Source: Acidobacteriota bacterium
Lineage (GTDB): Bacteria; Acidobacteriota; Terriglobia; UBA7540
NCBI GenBank assembly: GCA_003165315.1
Contig: PLSX01000167.1
Coordinates: 1-61,453 of the forward strand
Direction: 5' to 3'
DNA: 61,453 nucleotides
Each line of letters starts with the position of its first letter. Positions within the stretch are counted from its first letter, which is position 1. Under the pieces are notes generated by a model. That model was not told where the DNA came from. It worked only from the letters and a program-made list of their open reading frames with translations, and made no database searches. The translations under genes and the position numbers were made by a program. Below, piece after piece: positions 8,490 through 17,048 of the stretch.

Positions 8490-9359
8490 CTACGGCTCTG
8501 CCGTTTTTTGTGCAATCAGCTTCACCAGGCGGACATCGTGCTGTCCCCAATCGGCCAGGCCAACAGCATCCTCGTAATAGAGAATGTTGAATCCGGCAGA
8601 GCGGTTCAGCAACTCATTGGACGCGTACCTCACCGCGGGTCCATGAACGTCCTGATGGAACCCCTCCACAACAACCACTCCACCCGGCTTTAGGGCTTCA
8701 CGAACTTTTGCGTAGCTGCGCTTCTCCATGGGATAGAGCAAGGCGATCAGATCCCACTGCTCCCTGCCAAATTGGAAATCCTCATCCTTTGACAACACGG
8801 TATGGATCGTGACCCCTGCCTGCTTCGCATGTTGCTGCGCCAAGTCCAGCGCTTTCGGGGAGAAGTCAAACCCGGTCACATCCCAACCTTGCTGGGCCAG
8901 GTAAAGGCTGTTCCGTCCCTGCCCCATCTCCACTTCGAGCGCCTTGCCGGGCTTGATGCCCTTGACGGCCTGAACGAGCAGATGATTGGGCAGGAGGTTG
9001 AAAGGTTCAGTAGATTGGGCGTAGATCTTATCCCAGAAGGCGGCTTCATCGGCATCGAGCCTTCGACGTAAACCGGAAATCAGATGATCGACGGCATTCT
9101 GATCGAGCCCATCGGCTTTCAGATGCTCGGCGTACCGAACGAGCAAGTCATTTTGGTCCCATGAGGGACTGGGCGGCTGTGCTTTTTCCCAGTCGAGATA
9201 GGTCTTATATGACTGGTCGTCGGCAACATTCTGCGCCCGGAGAGAAAGCGCAGTAAGGAAGAAAAGTATAGCGAGTACGGAACGTCGAATGCGTAAGCTT
9301 TGACGATCGATCGACGGGATGCGTGGGGACATGATTTCAACCGCGCGAAATCGTACCAT
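8490..9359 (-). CDS. exported class I SAM-dependent methyltransferase-like protein
   Basis: About 289 residues. The first ~45 residues contain a basic stretch and a hydrophobic segment (RRSVLAILFFLTALSLRAQ) that looks like a signal peptide. The rest is a Rossmann methyltransferase: motif I EVEMGQGRNSLYLAQQGWDV, acidic loop GFDFSPKALDLA, and later WDLIALLYPMEKRSYAKV and LKPGGVVVVEG. The motifs resemble TehB/UbiE-like enzymes, but the substrate cannot be told. A methyltransferase behind an export signal is odd, because SAM is cytoplasmic. A start further downstream that skips the signal is not obvious; ATG 9332 keeps it. The gene converges on hpf. Confidence 0.8.
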   Translation of the reverse strand: MVRFRAVEIMSPRIPSIDRQSLRIRRSVLAILFFLTALSLRAQNVADDQSYKTYLDWEKAQPPSPSWDQNDLLVRYAEHLKADGLDQNAVDHLISGLRRRLDADEAAFWDKIYAQSTEPFNLLPNHLLVQAVKGIKPGKALEVEMGQGRNSLYLAQQGWDVTGFDFSPKALDLAQQHAKQAGVTIHTVLSKDEDFQFGREQWDLIALLYPMEKRSYAKVREALKPGGVVVVEGFHQDVHGPAVRYASNELLNRSAGFNILYYEDAVGLADWGQHDVRLVKLIAQKTAEP

Positions 9360-9457
9360 CAATATGTGCTCTCAGCAATGACCTGAAGCTCAATGGGGGG
9401 AAGTGACGCATCCAGCAGGGTCGGTGTTGGGCGACCCCCCGCCTCTGGGAAGCATAT

Positions 9458-9530
9458 TGGCGTGGCACGGGTATCTTGCCCGTGTCTCCTGCATAGGCAG
9501 GATGCCCGTGACACTTCGCCTCAGGATATT
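9458..9530. repeat. REP-like hairpin cluster
   Basis: CACGGGTATCTTGCCCGTG and TCCTGCATAGGCAGGA are adjacent imperfect hairpins, followed by ATGCCCGTGACAC, which repeats the arm of the first. They lie in the 190-nt spacer between two minus-strand genes; the rest of that spacer shows nothing clear. Confidence 0.6.
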
Positions 9531-9550
9531 CCGGGCGGGACGTCGTTCCC

Positions 9551-10639
9551 TTATTTCGATGACGGGGGAAGAACTTCAGGTGAGGCTGGAGTAATGCCGT
9601 GCACCGGAGGGGCCAACTGGCTCAAGGTTCCCTCCAGCCAGTGTTGCATCACGGCGTTATCGTCGTAGACTTCCTTCAAGGGACGCTCGCGATATTTGCC
9701 CCCCAAGCCCGATTGCACGCCAAGTACTGCAAATCCCCGCCGTTTCTTCCAAAGCAACTTGCCTGACTGACTCCACAGATTCATTTCGGCGGTGACGGCG
9801 TAAACCCAGCCTTTGCCAAATCCTTCCCACGGGTTCAAGCTGCGCGCCTTTCGCGAGGAAACGGGCTCGGTCATGTCATCCCATGTCGCTATTCCGGAAC
9901 GAACGGTTGCCTTCACTTTAACCATGCGGATTTCCAGCACAGCGTCCGTGCGCGTTTCATTGGCAATCCTGGTCATCAACGAACGTTGTGGTTCCAGATA
10001 CTGCTGCATATCCACCTTGCCGCTGTCTGGATCGATTGCGTCAAGGGTCGAGTTAGGACCCTGGGCGCGGCTCGCGATTTCCACTGCCAGCTCCGGCGGC
10101 GCCACGTACCATCCCGCATTGTCGGCAAGGTACTGGGAAATGGCTTTCACCAGTCCTTGGGAATCATCCACGCCCTCCGACTTTGGCAGGACAATAATGC
10201 GCTTGATGTTTTGCCGAATCAGGTCGGGAGGAACAAACTCCGCTGCCTGCTTTGGGTATACGATATCTTCCAGGTGGTTGACTCCGCCTTCGGATGTATA
10301 CCATACGGTGACGGGAGCGGCGATGCCGATGAGAGCAGAGTAGTCTTTGTCGGTATGGATTTCGATCATCTGGTTCTTCTTGTCAAACACTGTAATGCTG
10401 TCCGGGGTGACGATGGTGGCAAAGCCTTCCACCTTGGTTCCCGTGTGCTGCGGTTTTTGAGCGGCGAGGGTGGATGCACAGATTACAACCACTGCACAAC
10501 TAAAAGTGGCGGACAAGAATCGACGCCCCCAGAAATGTAAATAATTCCTAGGCGTTTTGGGTTGCAAGCTTGGGAAAGGGGAAAGCTTCCCGCTTATCAC
10601 TGGGGCGTTTCCCCCATCCCGCGTCACCAGAATTTTCAT
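9551..10639 (-). CDS. secreted protein of unknown function
   Basis: 362 residues from ATG 10639; a TTG at 10516 preceded by a G-run would remove the first 41 residues and leave a better-placed signal peptide (SATFSCAVVVICASTLAAQ). The mature part has no domain I recognise. It contains an early beta-rich segment (VEGFATIVTPDSITVFDKKN), a middle region on an ADNAGWYVAPPELAVEI theme, and a conserved-looking block DAVLEIRMVKVKATVRSG. The pattern suggests a periplasmic or surface protein. It follows the next upstream secreted gene by about 40 nt, so the two are probably co-transcribed. Confidence 0.7.
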   Translation of the reverse strand: MKILVTRDGGNAPVISGKLSPFPSLQPKTPRNYLHFWGRRFLSATFSCAVVVICASTLAAQKPQHTGTKVEGFATIVTPDSITVFDKKNQMIEIHTDKDYSALIGIAAPVTVWYTSEGGVNHLEDIVYPKQAAEFVPPDLIRQNIKRIIVLPKSEGVDDSQGLVKAISQYLADNAGWYVAPPELAVEIASRAQGPNSTLDAIDPDSGKVDMQQYLEPQRSLMTRIANETRTDAVLEIRMVKVKATVRSGIATWDDMTEPVSSRKARSLNPWEGFGKGWVYAVTAEMNLWSQSGKLLWKKRRGFAVLGVQSGLGGKYRERPLKEVYDDNAVMQHWLEGTLSQLAPPVHGITPASPEVLPPSSK

Positions 10640-10680
10640 TTCTTGAGTCTGTAAAAGCTGAGAAATCTGTGGGCTCGCGG

Positions 10681-11214
10681 TTATTGGATTTCGATGACGT
10701 ATTTACCGAAAAGGATCTTTGTCGGCTTCCCGACCTCGGTGGCCACGCCCAGAGGTTTAGGTTGCTTAATGCTATCGTCCCTTTTGGCGGGGCCTTCACC
10801 GAGCTTCTGTCCCGCCTGGTTATAAATCTTAAATGTAGCATCGCCGGTGCTGTTGGCTGCGGGGCGATCCAATCCCAGGCCATAGCTGCCCACCCCCAGC
10901 GTAGTTCCACCAAAGGAGATGCTGGTCTCCGTAATCAAAAAGCCAACATATTTCGCTTTGATTTGGGAACTGTATCCGGTGGTATCGATCAGGCCCACAA
11001 CGACGCGGCCTCCCGTGGCGTTTTTCAATAAAGCGGAGTTTCGCCTCTCCACAGGAATGCGGTTCCCCTCAAGGTAAAAGTCCCCGGGCACAGCATTTAC
11101 GAACTCGGTGCCGGAAACCGATTGAAACCTGCCCTGGGCGCGCGCTGTGCCGGGCAAAATGGCTAGAAGGCAAACCATGATGCTAAAACTGATGGCCATC
11201 AATTTCTTGTTCAT
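10681..11214 (-). CDS. secreted protein of unknown function
   Basis: 177 residues with a classical signal peptide (MNKKLMAISFSIMVCLLAIL, cut near ARAQ). The mature domain is Gly-rich and beta-like (GGRVVVGLIDTTGYSSQIKA, FGGTTLGVGSYGLGLD) and ends KPTKILFGKYVIEIQ. No catalytic residues stand out. The layout, a small beta protein that reports parameters such as ITETSISFGG, resembles small acidobacterial periplasmic proteins, but I cannot name a family. It is the first gene of a likely pair with the secreted gene just downstream. Confidence 0.7.
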   Translation of the reverse strand: MNKKLMAISFSIMVCLLAILPGTARAQGRFQSVSGTEFVNAVPGDFYLEGNRIPVERRNSALLKNATGGRVVVGLIDTTGYSSQIKAKYVGFLITETSISFGGTTLGVGSYGLGLDRPAANSTGDATFKIYNQAGQKLGEGPAKRDDSIKQPKPLGVATEVGKPTKILFGKYVIEIQ

Positions 11215-11534
11215 CGATTCTCTCCCCTGAATTCTGCATGGAAATGGTAGGACGGCATAAGGCCATCCGAAACTGGCTCAGTCTATCATGATTGACGAAT
11301 CCTCTCGCAATAAACATCGGAAACACTTCACTAGAAGCCGATGCGCCAACATGCGTAGAAACCGATGAGGCCCATTGATTGAGGTCTGCCGGTGCCGCGT
11401 CATCGCCAAGAATGGGCATGTCAGAGGAAGTACCGCTATGGAAAAGTGTTGCTTTGCCCGGGCTGTGGGGGGTAGGATTCGCGGTCAGCGGCCGAGGAAT
11501 TTATCGCGGCCGCGAGCCCCCCAGGAGGACTGCA
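11215..11534. other. 320-nt region between divergent genes
   Basis: This spacer separates the secreted protein genes (leftward) from the UroD-family gene (rightward) and must hold promoters for both. I see no clear -35/-10 pair and no repeat. An in-frame upstream ATG for the UroD gene at 11379 exists but lacks a ribosome-binding site. Confidence 0.4.
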
Positions 11535-12620
11535 ATGACCCACAAGGAACGCCTGCTGACCGCAATCAATCACGAGGAGCCTGATCGCGTCCCCATCTGT
11601 GCCTGGTACACCCCGGAGGCGGAGCGGACCATGTTGCGCCACCTGGGGGTAGAGTCCGATCGGACCGAGACCTACAAGGCAGCGGGCGGTCCGCTACCGA
11701 TTCTGATGGACCACGACTTCCTGATCTCCTGGGTGGGCCCCTGCACCGGCTTCTATGCCAATCAGGCGGAAGAGTACACGGACGAATGGGGAATCGGCTG
11801 GAAATGGTTCAAGTTCGCGGACAGCGGCTCCTACACGGAGATGGTGAAGCATCCACTTGCCGATATCGTTGACCCCGCTGACTTCACCATGCCCGACTTC
11901 ACTCGCGAGGACCGCTACACCGGCGCGTGCCGGCTTGTCCAGGAATACGGAAAAGAGTACGGCATTATGGGCGGGTGTGCATGCACGCTGCTGGAGCTGG
12001 CCTGGTATTTGCGCGGCATGGAAAAAGTGATGGAAGACATGGCCAACAACAAGGACTTCATGCACGCCTACCTGGACAAGCTGCTGACGTGGATTGACGA
12101 AGCCGGTTCGCGCATGGTCGGACTGGGCGTGGATATCATCTGGATTGGCGATGATTTTGGTATGCAGGACGGCATGATTATTTCCCCCGCACTCTTCCGC
12201 GAATTCTTCAAGCCACGCTATGCCTATCTCTTCTCCAAATGGAAGACACTGAATCCCAATGTCAAGATCGCGTTCCATTCCGACGGCAACATCTATCCCA
12301 TTATTCCTGATCTCATCGAAGTGGGGCTCGACATCCTGAACCCCATCCAGCCCAAATCCATGGACCCGGCAAAGGTGAAGAAATTGTACGGGGACAAACT
12401 CACCTTCTGGGGAACGGTGGATATCCAGGAGGTTTTGCCCTTCGGCTCGGTTGAAGATGTTGTGAACGAAGTGAAACTGCGGCTGCAAACGGTGGGGAAA
12501 GGCGGCGGGTTTATTATCTCCCCCGCCCATAACATCCAGTCACAAGTGCCGCTGGAAAACATCTTGGCATTTTACGATTCGGCAAAGAAGTTTGGGACGT
12601 ATCCACTGAAAGGGCATTGA
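11535..12620 (+). CDS. uroporphyrinogen decarboxylase (URO-D) superfamily protein
   Basis: 361 residues from the ATG at 11535, chosen because AGGAGGA lies 5-12 nt upstream and the sequence MTHKERLLTAINHEEPDRVP matches the usual N-terminus. The fold-defining features are the PDRVPI start, GLGVDIIWIGDDFGMQDGMI, KIAFHSDGNIYPIIPDLIEV and the end GGGFIISPAHNIQ. These fit the MtaA/CmuA-like branch (methylcobamide:CoM methyltransferase-related or unknown URO-D-like enzymes) rather than HemE, because the HemE-specific start is absent. The substrate cannot be told, and no corrinoid protein or other methyltransferase subunit lies nearby. The convergent neighbour leaves 69 nt. Confidence 0.85.
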   Translation: MTHKERLLTAINHEEPDRVPICAWYTPEAERTMLRHLGVESDRTETYKAAGGPLPILMDHDFLISWVGPCTGFYANQAEEYTDEWGIGWKWFKFADSGSYTEMVKHPLADIVDPADFTMPDFTREDRYTGACRLVQEYGKEYGIMGGCACTLLELAWYLRGMEKVMEDMANNKDFMHAYLDKLLTWIDEAGSRMVGLGVDIIWIGDDFGMQDGMIISPALFREFFKPRYAYLFSKWKTLNPNVKIAFHSDGNIYPIIPDLIEVGLDILNPIQPKSMDPAKVKKLYGDKLTFWGTVDIQEVLPFGSVEDVVNEVKLRLQTVGKGGGFIISPAHNIQSQVPLENILAFYDSAKKFGTYPLKGH

Positions 12621-12689
12621 ACCCGTGGGCCCGCTTATGAGGAGTTCCGGATCAACAATCTTAAAGGGCGGCCGCGCCCGGATATCAAC

Positions 12690-14693
12690 CTACGGGGTGC
12701 CCAACTTTAAAACCACGGTGTTCCTTTCATCCGAGGCGATGATCCGGTAGAATTTCTTCAGTTGATCCGCCTGGCTGACGGGAACACTGAGTTCTTTCAC
12801 TTCAAAAGAGCGGTGATACCTCAGAACGTTTCCCGCAACTTCCGTCTTCGAGTGATAGCTGGCGAAGCCAAAGTCCGCATCGATGGCGGGGGGCACATCG
12901 TCCACCACATAGTTGGGGGGCAAGGTGATTTCAAAATTATCCGTGTCTACCACCGGCCCGTCAAATTCGATGGGATAGCGGCGGGGCTCAGGCGTTTCCA
13001 ACAAACCGCTGGACTTGCTTCCCAGCACGCGTGGACGCACCAAGAGCAGGTTGCCCGCGTACTTGGCATAATTCTCAGCGCGGAAAGAGTAGTTCCAGAT
13101 AAATGGGCTCTTGGTATCGTCAGGATTGGTCACGCTGGCCCCAGTGATATGAAACATGGATAAGGAATCGGCGAGCATGTGTTCTACAGGCTTGATCCTA
13201 TCGGCAGTTTTCTGCGTGGAAGCATACAGCTCGCGGCTACCTGCGGCTCGGTCGCCAACGCGTATTTCTTCCATGTTGCCCTGAAGTTCGCCCGATATGG
13301 TAAGGTTCAGTTTGGCGGTTCGCTGGATCCCGTTCATGGCAGTGGGCTGCTCCGGCAATTGAATCAGTTCACCACCGGAGGGTGTAACCAGCATTCCATA
13401 ATTAGCCTGGAGGTATCCTCCAATCTCGCCAAAGGGAATCTTCTCATTCGTGGGGTCGAAGAACAAAAGTGTTCCCAACGTCGGGTGCTTGATTGTAGCA
13501 ACCAGCGAGGGGTCGGATAGGCCTTCGGGCAACTTGATTGCAACAATCGCATGGTCAAAGGCACCCACATTTGCCGGTGTCTCGGGAACAACTGCCCCAC
13601 GCTCATGGTTGATAATCACATAGTACGAATCAATGCCAATTTCCTTCAGCATTGACCGCATGAGCGTAGCTTTGTCTTTGCAGTCCCCATAACGGTGTGC
13701 AAAAGTCTGCGCGGCGGGGTGCGGCTGTATCCCTCCGATTCCCAAGGTAATCGCGACGTAGCGAATATTTCGCTGCATGAATTCCGCCAGCTCCCGCATT
13801 TTGGCCAGGGGAGTTGGCGCCGATGCTGTAAGCGAATTAACTTCCTGCCGAATCTCCACCGATGGATCCAATCGGTCGCTTGTCAGATGGATATACCACA
13901 TCCCCAAATCGTGCCAAGTGGGAAGGCTATTCGCTGCCGCGCCTCCGGGAGCGAAGAGGGATACAACCATCTGCCCGGCAATTCCCTGCCAAGGGGGCAT
14001 GTCCTTTTCTTCCCGAATCTCTTTCACGTCTCCGACGGTCCATTGCCACAGCCCCCCGCCGCCATTGTGAACTTTCACTTCCGGATAGTTGGCCCAGGCG
14101 TCTTTAAATTTCCACCCTGCAGGCAAATTCAAGGAATAGTGGCTCTCCTTTACGGGAATGATGTCTTGGAAACTCCAGACATCCTGCAAGACCAGGGGCC
14201 GCTCTTCCATGACGTATTCGTAGCCCACGATATTCCCGGGGTCTGGCGCCGGAATCCTCAGGACCTTCACCCGCGCGTCCGTGATCAGGCTTTCGCTTTC
14301 CCCCTTCAGCGGCGAGACATCCAGGGCTTCCTTATCGGTCACTTCGAAGTCTTTCCCTTGGGCGGGGATGCACCAGGCATGCATGCTTGTTACTTTCGAA
14401 TTGAGAGTGTTGAAAAACGCTGCGACTTCACCGTATTCACGTCCCTCGGGTCGCAAAATCTTGTAGGCCCGGCGGACGGTTCGGCGGAATTTTTCGGGAG
14501 AGAGGACAGTGAGGTTCTCTTCTGCATACATCAAGACGGCGCTGTCCTTTTCATCATGAGCAGGCAGCGGCACGGCGACCAACGCGTGCATCCACTCGGG
14601 CGCATCGGTGCGCGCCGCGAACAGAGGCGTGCAGATCAGGAAGAGCGCAGCAACGGCAGCAATGACTCGCGGCAAAACAAAATTGGCCCGCAT
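12690..14693 (-). CDS. DUF3857/transglutaminase-like protein, active-type copy A
   Basis: 667 residues with a signal peptide (about 1-27). DUF3857 spans about 55-230 and a transglutaminase-like domain about 290-420, then a C-terminal beta region. The catalytic triad appears intact: Cys338 in RYGDCKDK, His381 in FDHAIVAI and Asp413 in FFDPTNE. The family is exported; its substrates are unknown. The gene starts 15 nt after the end of copy B, so B and A form a two-gene operon. It is clearly related to the gene at 17049-19094 (same triad, long shared stretches), so it belongs to a tandem duplication. Confidence 0.88.
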   Translation of the reverse strand: MRANFVLPRVIAAVAALFLICTPLFAARTDAPEWMHALVAVPLPAHDEKDSAVLMYAEENLTVLSPEKFRRTVRRAYKILRPEGREYGEVAAFFNTLNSKVTSMHAWCIPAQGKDFEVTDKEALDVSPLKGESESLITDARVKVLRIPAPDPGNIVGYEYVMEERPLVLQDVWSFQDIIPVKESHYSLNLPAGWKFKDAWANYPEVKVHNGGGGLWQWTVGDVKEIREEKDMPPWQGIAGQMVVSLFAPGGAAANSLPTWHDLGMWYIHLTSDRLDPSVEIRQEVNSLTASAPTPLAKMRELAEFMQRNIRYVAITLGIGGIQPHPAAQTFAHRYGDCKDKATLMRSMLKEIGIDSYYVIINHERGAVVPETPANVGAFDHAIVAIKLPEGLSDPSLVATIKHPTLGTLLFFDPTNEKIPFGEIGGYLQANYGMLVTPSGGELIQLPEQPTAMNGIQRTAKLNLTISGELQGNMEEIRVGDRAAGSRELYASTQKTADRIKPVEHMLADSLSMFHITGASVTNPDDTKSPFIWNYSFRAENYAKYAGNLLLVRPRVLGSKSSGLLETPEPRRYPIEFDGPVVDTDNFEITLPPNYVVDDVPPAIDADFGFASYHSKTEVAGNVLRYHRSFEVKELSVPVSQADQLKKFYRIIASDERNTVVLKLGTP

Positions 14694-14707
14694 GACTCAC
14701 CTCATGA

Positions 14708-16711
14708 TTAATTTCCCGCCTGTACGGGGCCAGGATCCACCACGACTTGCTGATCGTCGGTAGTCTTAATCCGCTGGAAATAGTTTCTGAGAGCGGAATA
14801 ATACTTGGTGTCAAGGAAAATGAAGTTTACCGAGACAGTTCTTGTCAGGTGCAGCTTCCCATTGTCGTCCTGCGCTGCAAGAGTGTAGGTAACAACCTTA
14901 CCGGTGTCTTTCCATCCCGGCGGCAAGCTGGAGACCTTCCAGCCTGAGGGGAGCTGAATCTCAATGTCGTCGGATTCCGTGTAGGGATATTCAACATAAA
15001 TGGGATGGATGCGAACGGCGTGGTCAAACAAGTGCTTCTCCCGCGCACCAAAAAGGCCGGAAGGTACCAGAACGTGATGCCCGGCCTGCGTCGCCCATCC
15101 GGGAACCTTGAAACTGAACTCAGCCACCAGCGGCAAGGCTGAATTTTTCCACTCCGGCTGATTGGTAAGACTCACTTCACTTGCGGCTGGGGTGTACTCC
15201 TTAACCAGGTCCTCGAGGTATTTCTTGCGCTCCGTAGCATCCGCATTTCGCTCTTCCTGCCGCAGGCGAGCACCTTCCAGTCCCGTGTAGGTGGCGGTAA
15301 GCTTCCCTTCCAAGTCGCCGGTATCCGACAACGTCAGTTGGGCGTGGCGTTCCGTCCGCGCCATCTCAGAGGTCGGAACCAGGCTTGGGGCCCAGGAGAC
15401 GTCTTTCTTATCCAGTTGCAACCCCTGAATCCCCGTTTCCGGCCATGGCAGCAGGCCATAAGGAGTGTAGGCTGCTCCGGGGTTACAATAGATATTCTTA
15501 CCGTTCAGTTTGATAACCACCAGATTGGCGCTCAATCGGTCGCTCTGCATGAGGTTGGGATCAAAAAAGTAATTTTCCCTGTCGGCAACCCACATTCCGT
15601 AAGCCTCAAATCCTGCTGCCCGCACCATGGCCAAGTAAAGCCAAGTGAGGTCCCGTTTATTCCCGTAACCGCGCTTCCAAACCTCTTCCGCGTTGGCCGG
15701 TTCCTTCTCTTTTTCGCGCTTTTCCTCTTCGTCGGTCTTGCGCACTTCATAGGATGTATTGCGTAACTGCTGAACTCGCGCGTAAATCTTTTGCAGTTTC
15801 ACTTCCGGAGGGTCATTGGGGCTCACGATCCCCGCAACCGCAGATTCCAGGCCTTTGGGCTTTCCCACAAAGCCTTCCACCTGGCCGCTCAATCGCTTGC
15901 CAACACCGGCCCAGTAATGGGTGGCGTTGCTTTCAACGATATCCGACGAGTAGATAAAATCCACGCGCCCTTTCAGTTCATTTTCTGGAGGCATCAGGTC
16001 TTCCGTTTCGAACGCGGGAACATTGGACACATGCAGCCGGACGATTTTGTCGGGACCTTGTTTGGGTCCGGGCGTCCCGTCCGGCATATTGACCCATGTC
16101 CAACGCACATGAAAGTTGTTGTAAACATCGTTCTCGTAAGGCTTCAGCGAAAAATCAGCAGCCTTGCTGAAAAGTTCATCGCTCACAATCCAATGCGAGT
16201 CGACAATCCACTGCTCGGCGAAATCGATGGTGTAGTAATACTCAATGACGCAGCCCGGCGTTACCGCAGGGAGGGTGAAGGTCTTCGCCAGGTATTTTAG
16301 CCCCTGCCCCTTAATCACCGATTTTGTAAAGACCTTGCCATCAAAATCCACAACAGTGCCATCGGGCTTGATCGTCCGTGCGTGAATGTTGGCGATTTCT
16401 GCCAGGGGCTTGTCGAAGCGGATTTCAATGTCTCCATACTTCCGCCCCTCTTCGGTGAGGATCTTGATGCGGAAATAGTTATCCTCATGCGCGGTGTGCC
16501 CGGTGTCATCTCGGTACACTTCACGGTATAAAAGGACGGCGGGAGCCCCCGGCGCCCCGGGCTCACTCGTCATCTGAAGTTCTTCCAGCGATACTGGGCG
16601 AAACGCCGTGGCGGAGCTCGTCGCGCTGGCCGTCCGCGGGCACAACGCGCAGACTAAAATGCACATCACCAAAAGGGATAGGGAAGTGTAAAGGCTACGA
16701 TAAATGGACAT
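14708..16711 (-). CDS. DUF3857/transglutaminase-like protein, pseudo-enzyme-type copy B
   Basis: 667 residues with a signal peptide (MSIYRSLYTSLSLLVMCILV...). DUF3857 lies near 60-230 (EDNYFRIKILTEEGRKYGDI, ARTIKPDGTVVDFDGKVF) and the transglutaminase-like region near 300-420. All three catalytic positions appear replaced: Lys352 in GYGNKRD where Cys is expected, Asn396 in SANLVVIK for His, and Asn410 in IYCNPG for Asp. The protein is therefore probably not a protease or transglutaminase and may bind a ligand or partner instead (inference). It leads the operon with active-type copy A and has a strong promoter at 16841-16869. Confidence 0.87.
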   Translation of the reverse strand: MSIYRSLYTSLSLLVMCILVCALCPRTASATSSATAFRPVSLEELQMTSEPGAPGAPAVLLYREVYRDDTGHTAHEDNYFRIKILTEEGRKYGDIEIRFDKPLAEIANIHARTIKPDGTVVDFDGKVFTKSVIKGQGLKYLAKTFTLPAVTPGCVIEYYYTIDFAEQWIVDSHWIVSDELFSKAADFSLKPYENDVYNNFHVRWTWVNMPDGTPGPKQGPDKIVRLHVSNVPAFETEDLMPPENELKGRVDFIYSSDIVESNATHYWAGVGKRLSGQVEGFVGKPKGLESAVAGIVSPNDPPEVKLQKIYARVQQLRNTSYEVRKTDEEEKREKEKEPANAEEVWKRGYGNKRDLTWLYLAMVRAAGFEAYGMWVADRENYFFDPNLMQSDRLSANLVVIKLNGKNIYCNPGAAYTPYGLLPWPETGIQGLQLDKKDVSWAPSLVPTSEMARTERHAQLTLSDTGDLEGKLTATYTGLEGARLRQEERNADATERKKYLEDLVKEYTPAASEVSLTNQPEWKNSALPLVAEFSFKVPGWATQAGHHVLVPSGLFGAREKHLFDHAVRIHPIYVEYPYTESDDIEIQLPSGWKVSSLPPGWKDTGKVVTYTLAAQDDNGKLHLTRTVSVNFIFLDTKYYSALRNYFQRIKTTDDQQVVVDPGPVQAGN

Positions 16712-16840
16712 GAGAGACCCCGGTTAAGGATTTTATTTGGAGGCAGGAAGAGAGGGTACGCATCAAAGAAGCCATGGTCCCAAGTACTAAAGAAATGGAA
16801 ATGTTGTTTTTCTTGCAAACTACCACCAATTGTCGGTGGG

Positions 16841-16869
16841 ACAATACATTTCCGAATACACCGTGTCAA
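16841..16869 (-). promoter_or_regulatory. promoter of DUF3857 operon 1, conserved with operon 2
   Basis: TTGACA (16864-16869), a 17-nt spacer and TATTGT (16841-16846) read on the minus strand. The 20-odd bases upstream of -35 (16871-16893) match those before operon 2 almost exactly, as does CGG.GTATT.GGAA inside the spacer. A small hairpin (CCACC...GGTGG, 16822-16839) lies at the expected transcript start. The rest of the 337-nt interval 16712-17048 holds no gene that I can support. Confidence 0.65.
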
Positions 16870-17048
16870 CGGGACTAATTTACTACATACATTTTGCCTG
16901 AAAGGAGAAGATTTGGCTTTACCCCGGACTGGGGCTTGCAGGGAACATAGACCCCATGCCCGCGAAGCGGGCGCGGCCGTGTGGCATGGCATTTCTGGGC
17001 ATGCAGGGGAAGGCTGGGAGGAGTACCTGCGTCACGTCCGGAAGGCGC

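Noticed and set aside
13695..14711. 338-residue frame on the plus strand
   Set aside because: It is antisense to the DUF3857 active-type copy A, has no domain resemblance and no ribosome-binding site; the opposite strand has clear family motifs.
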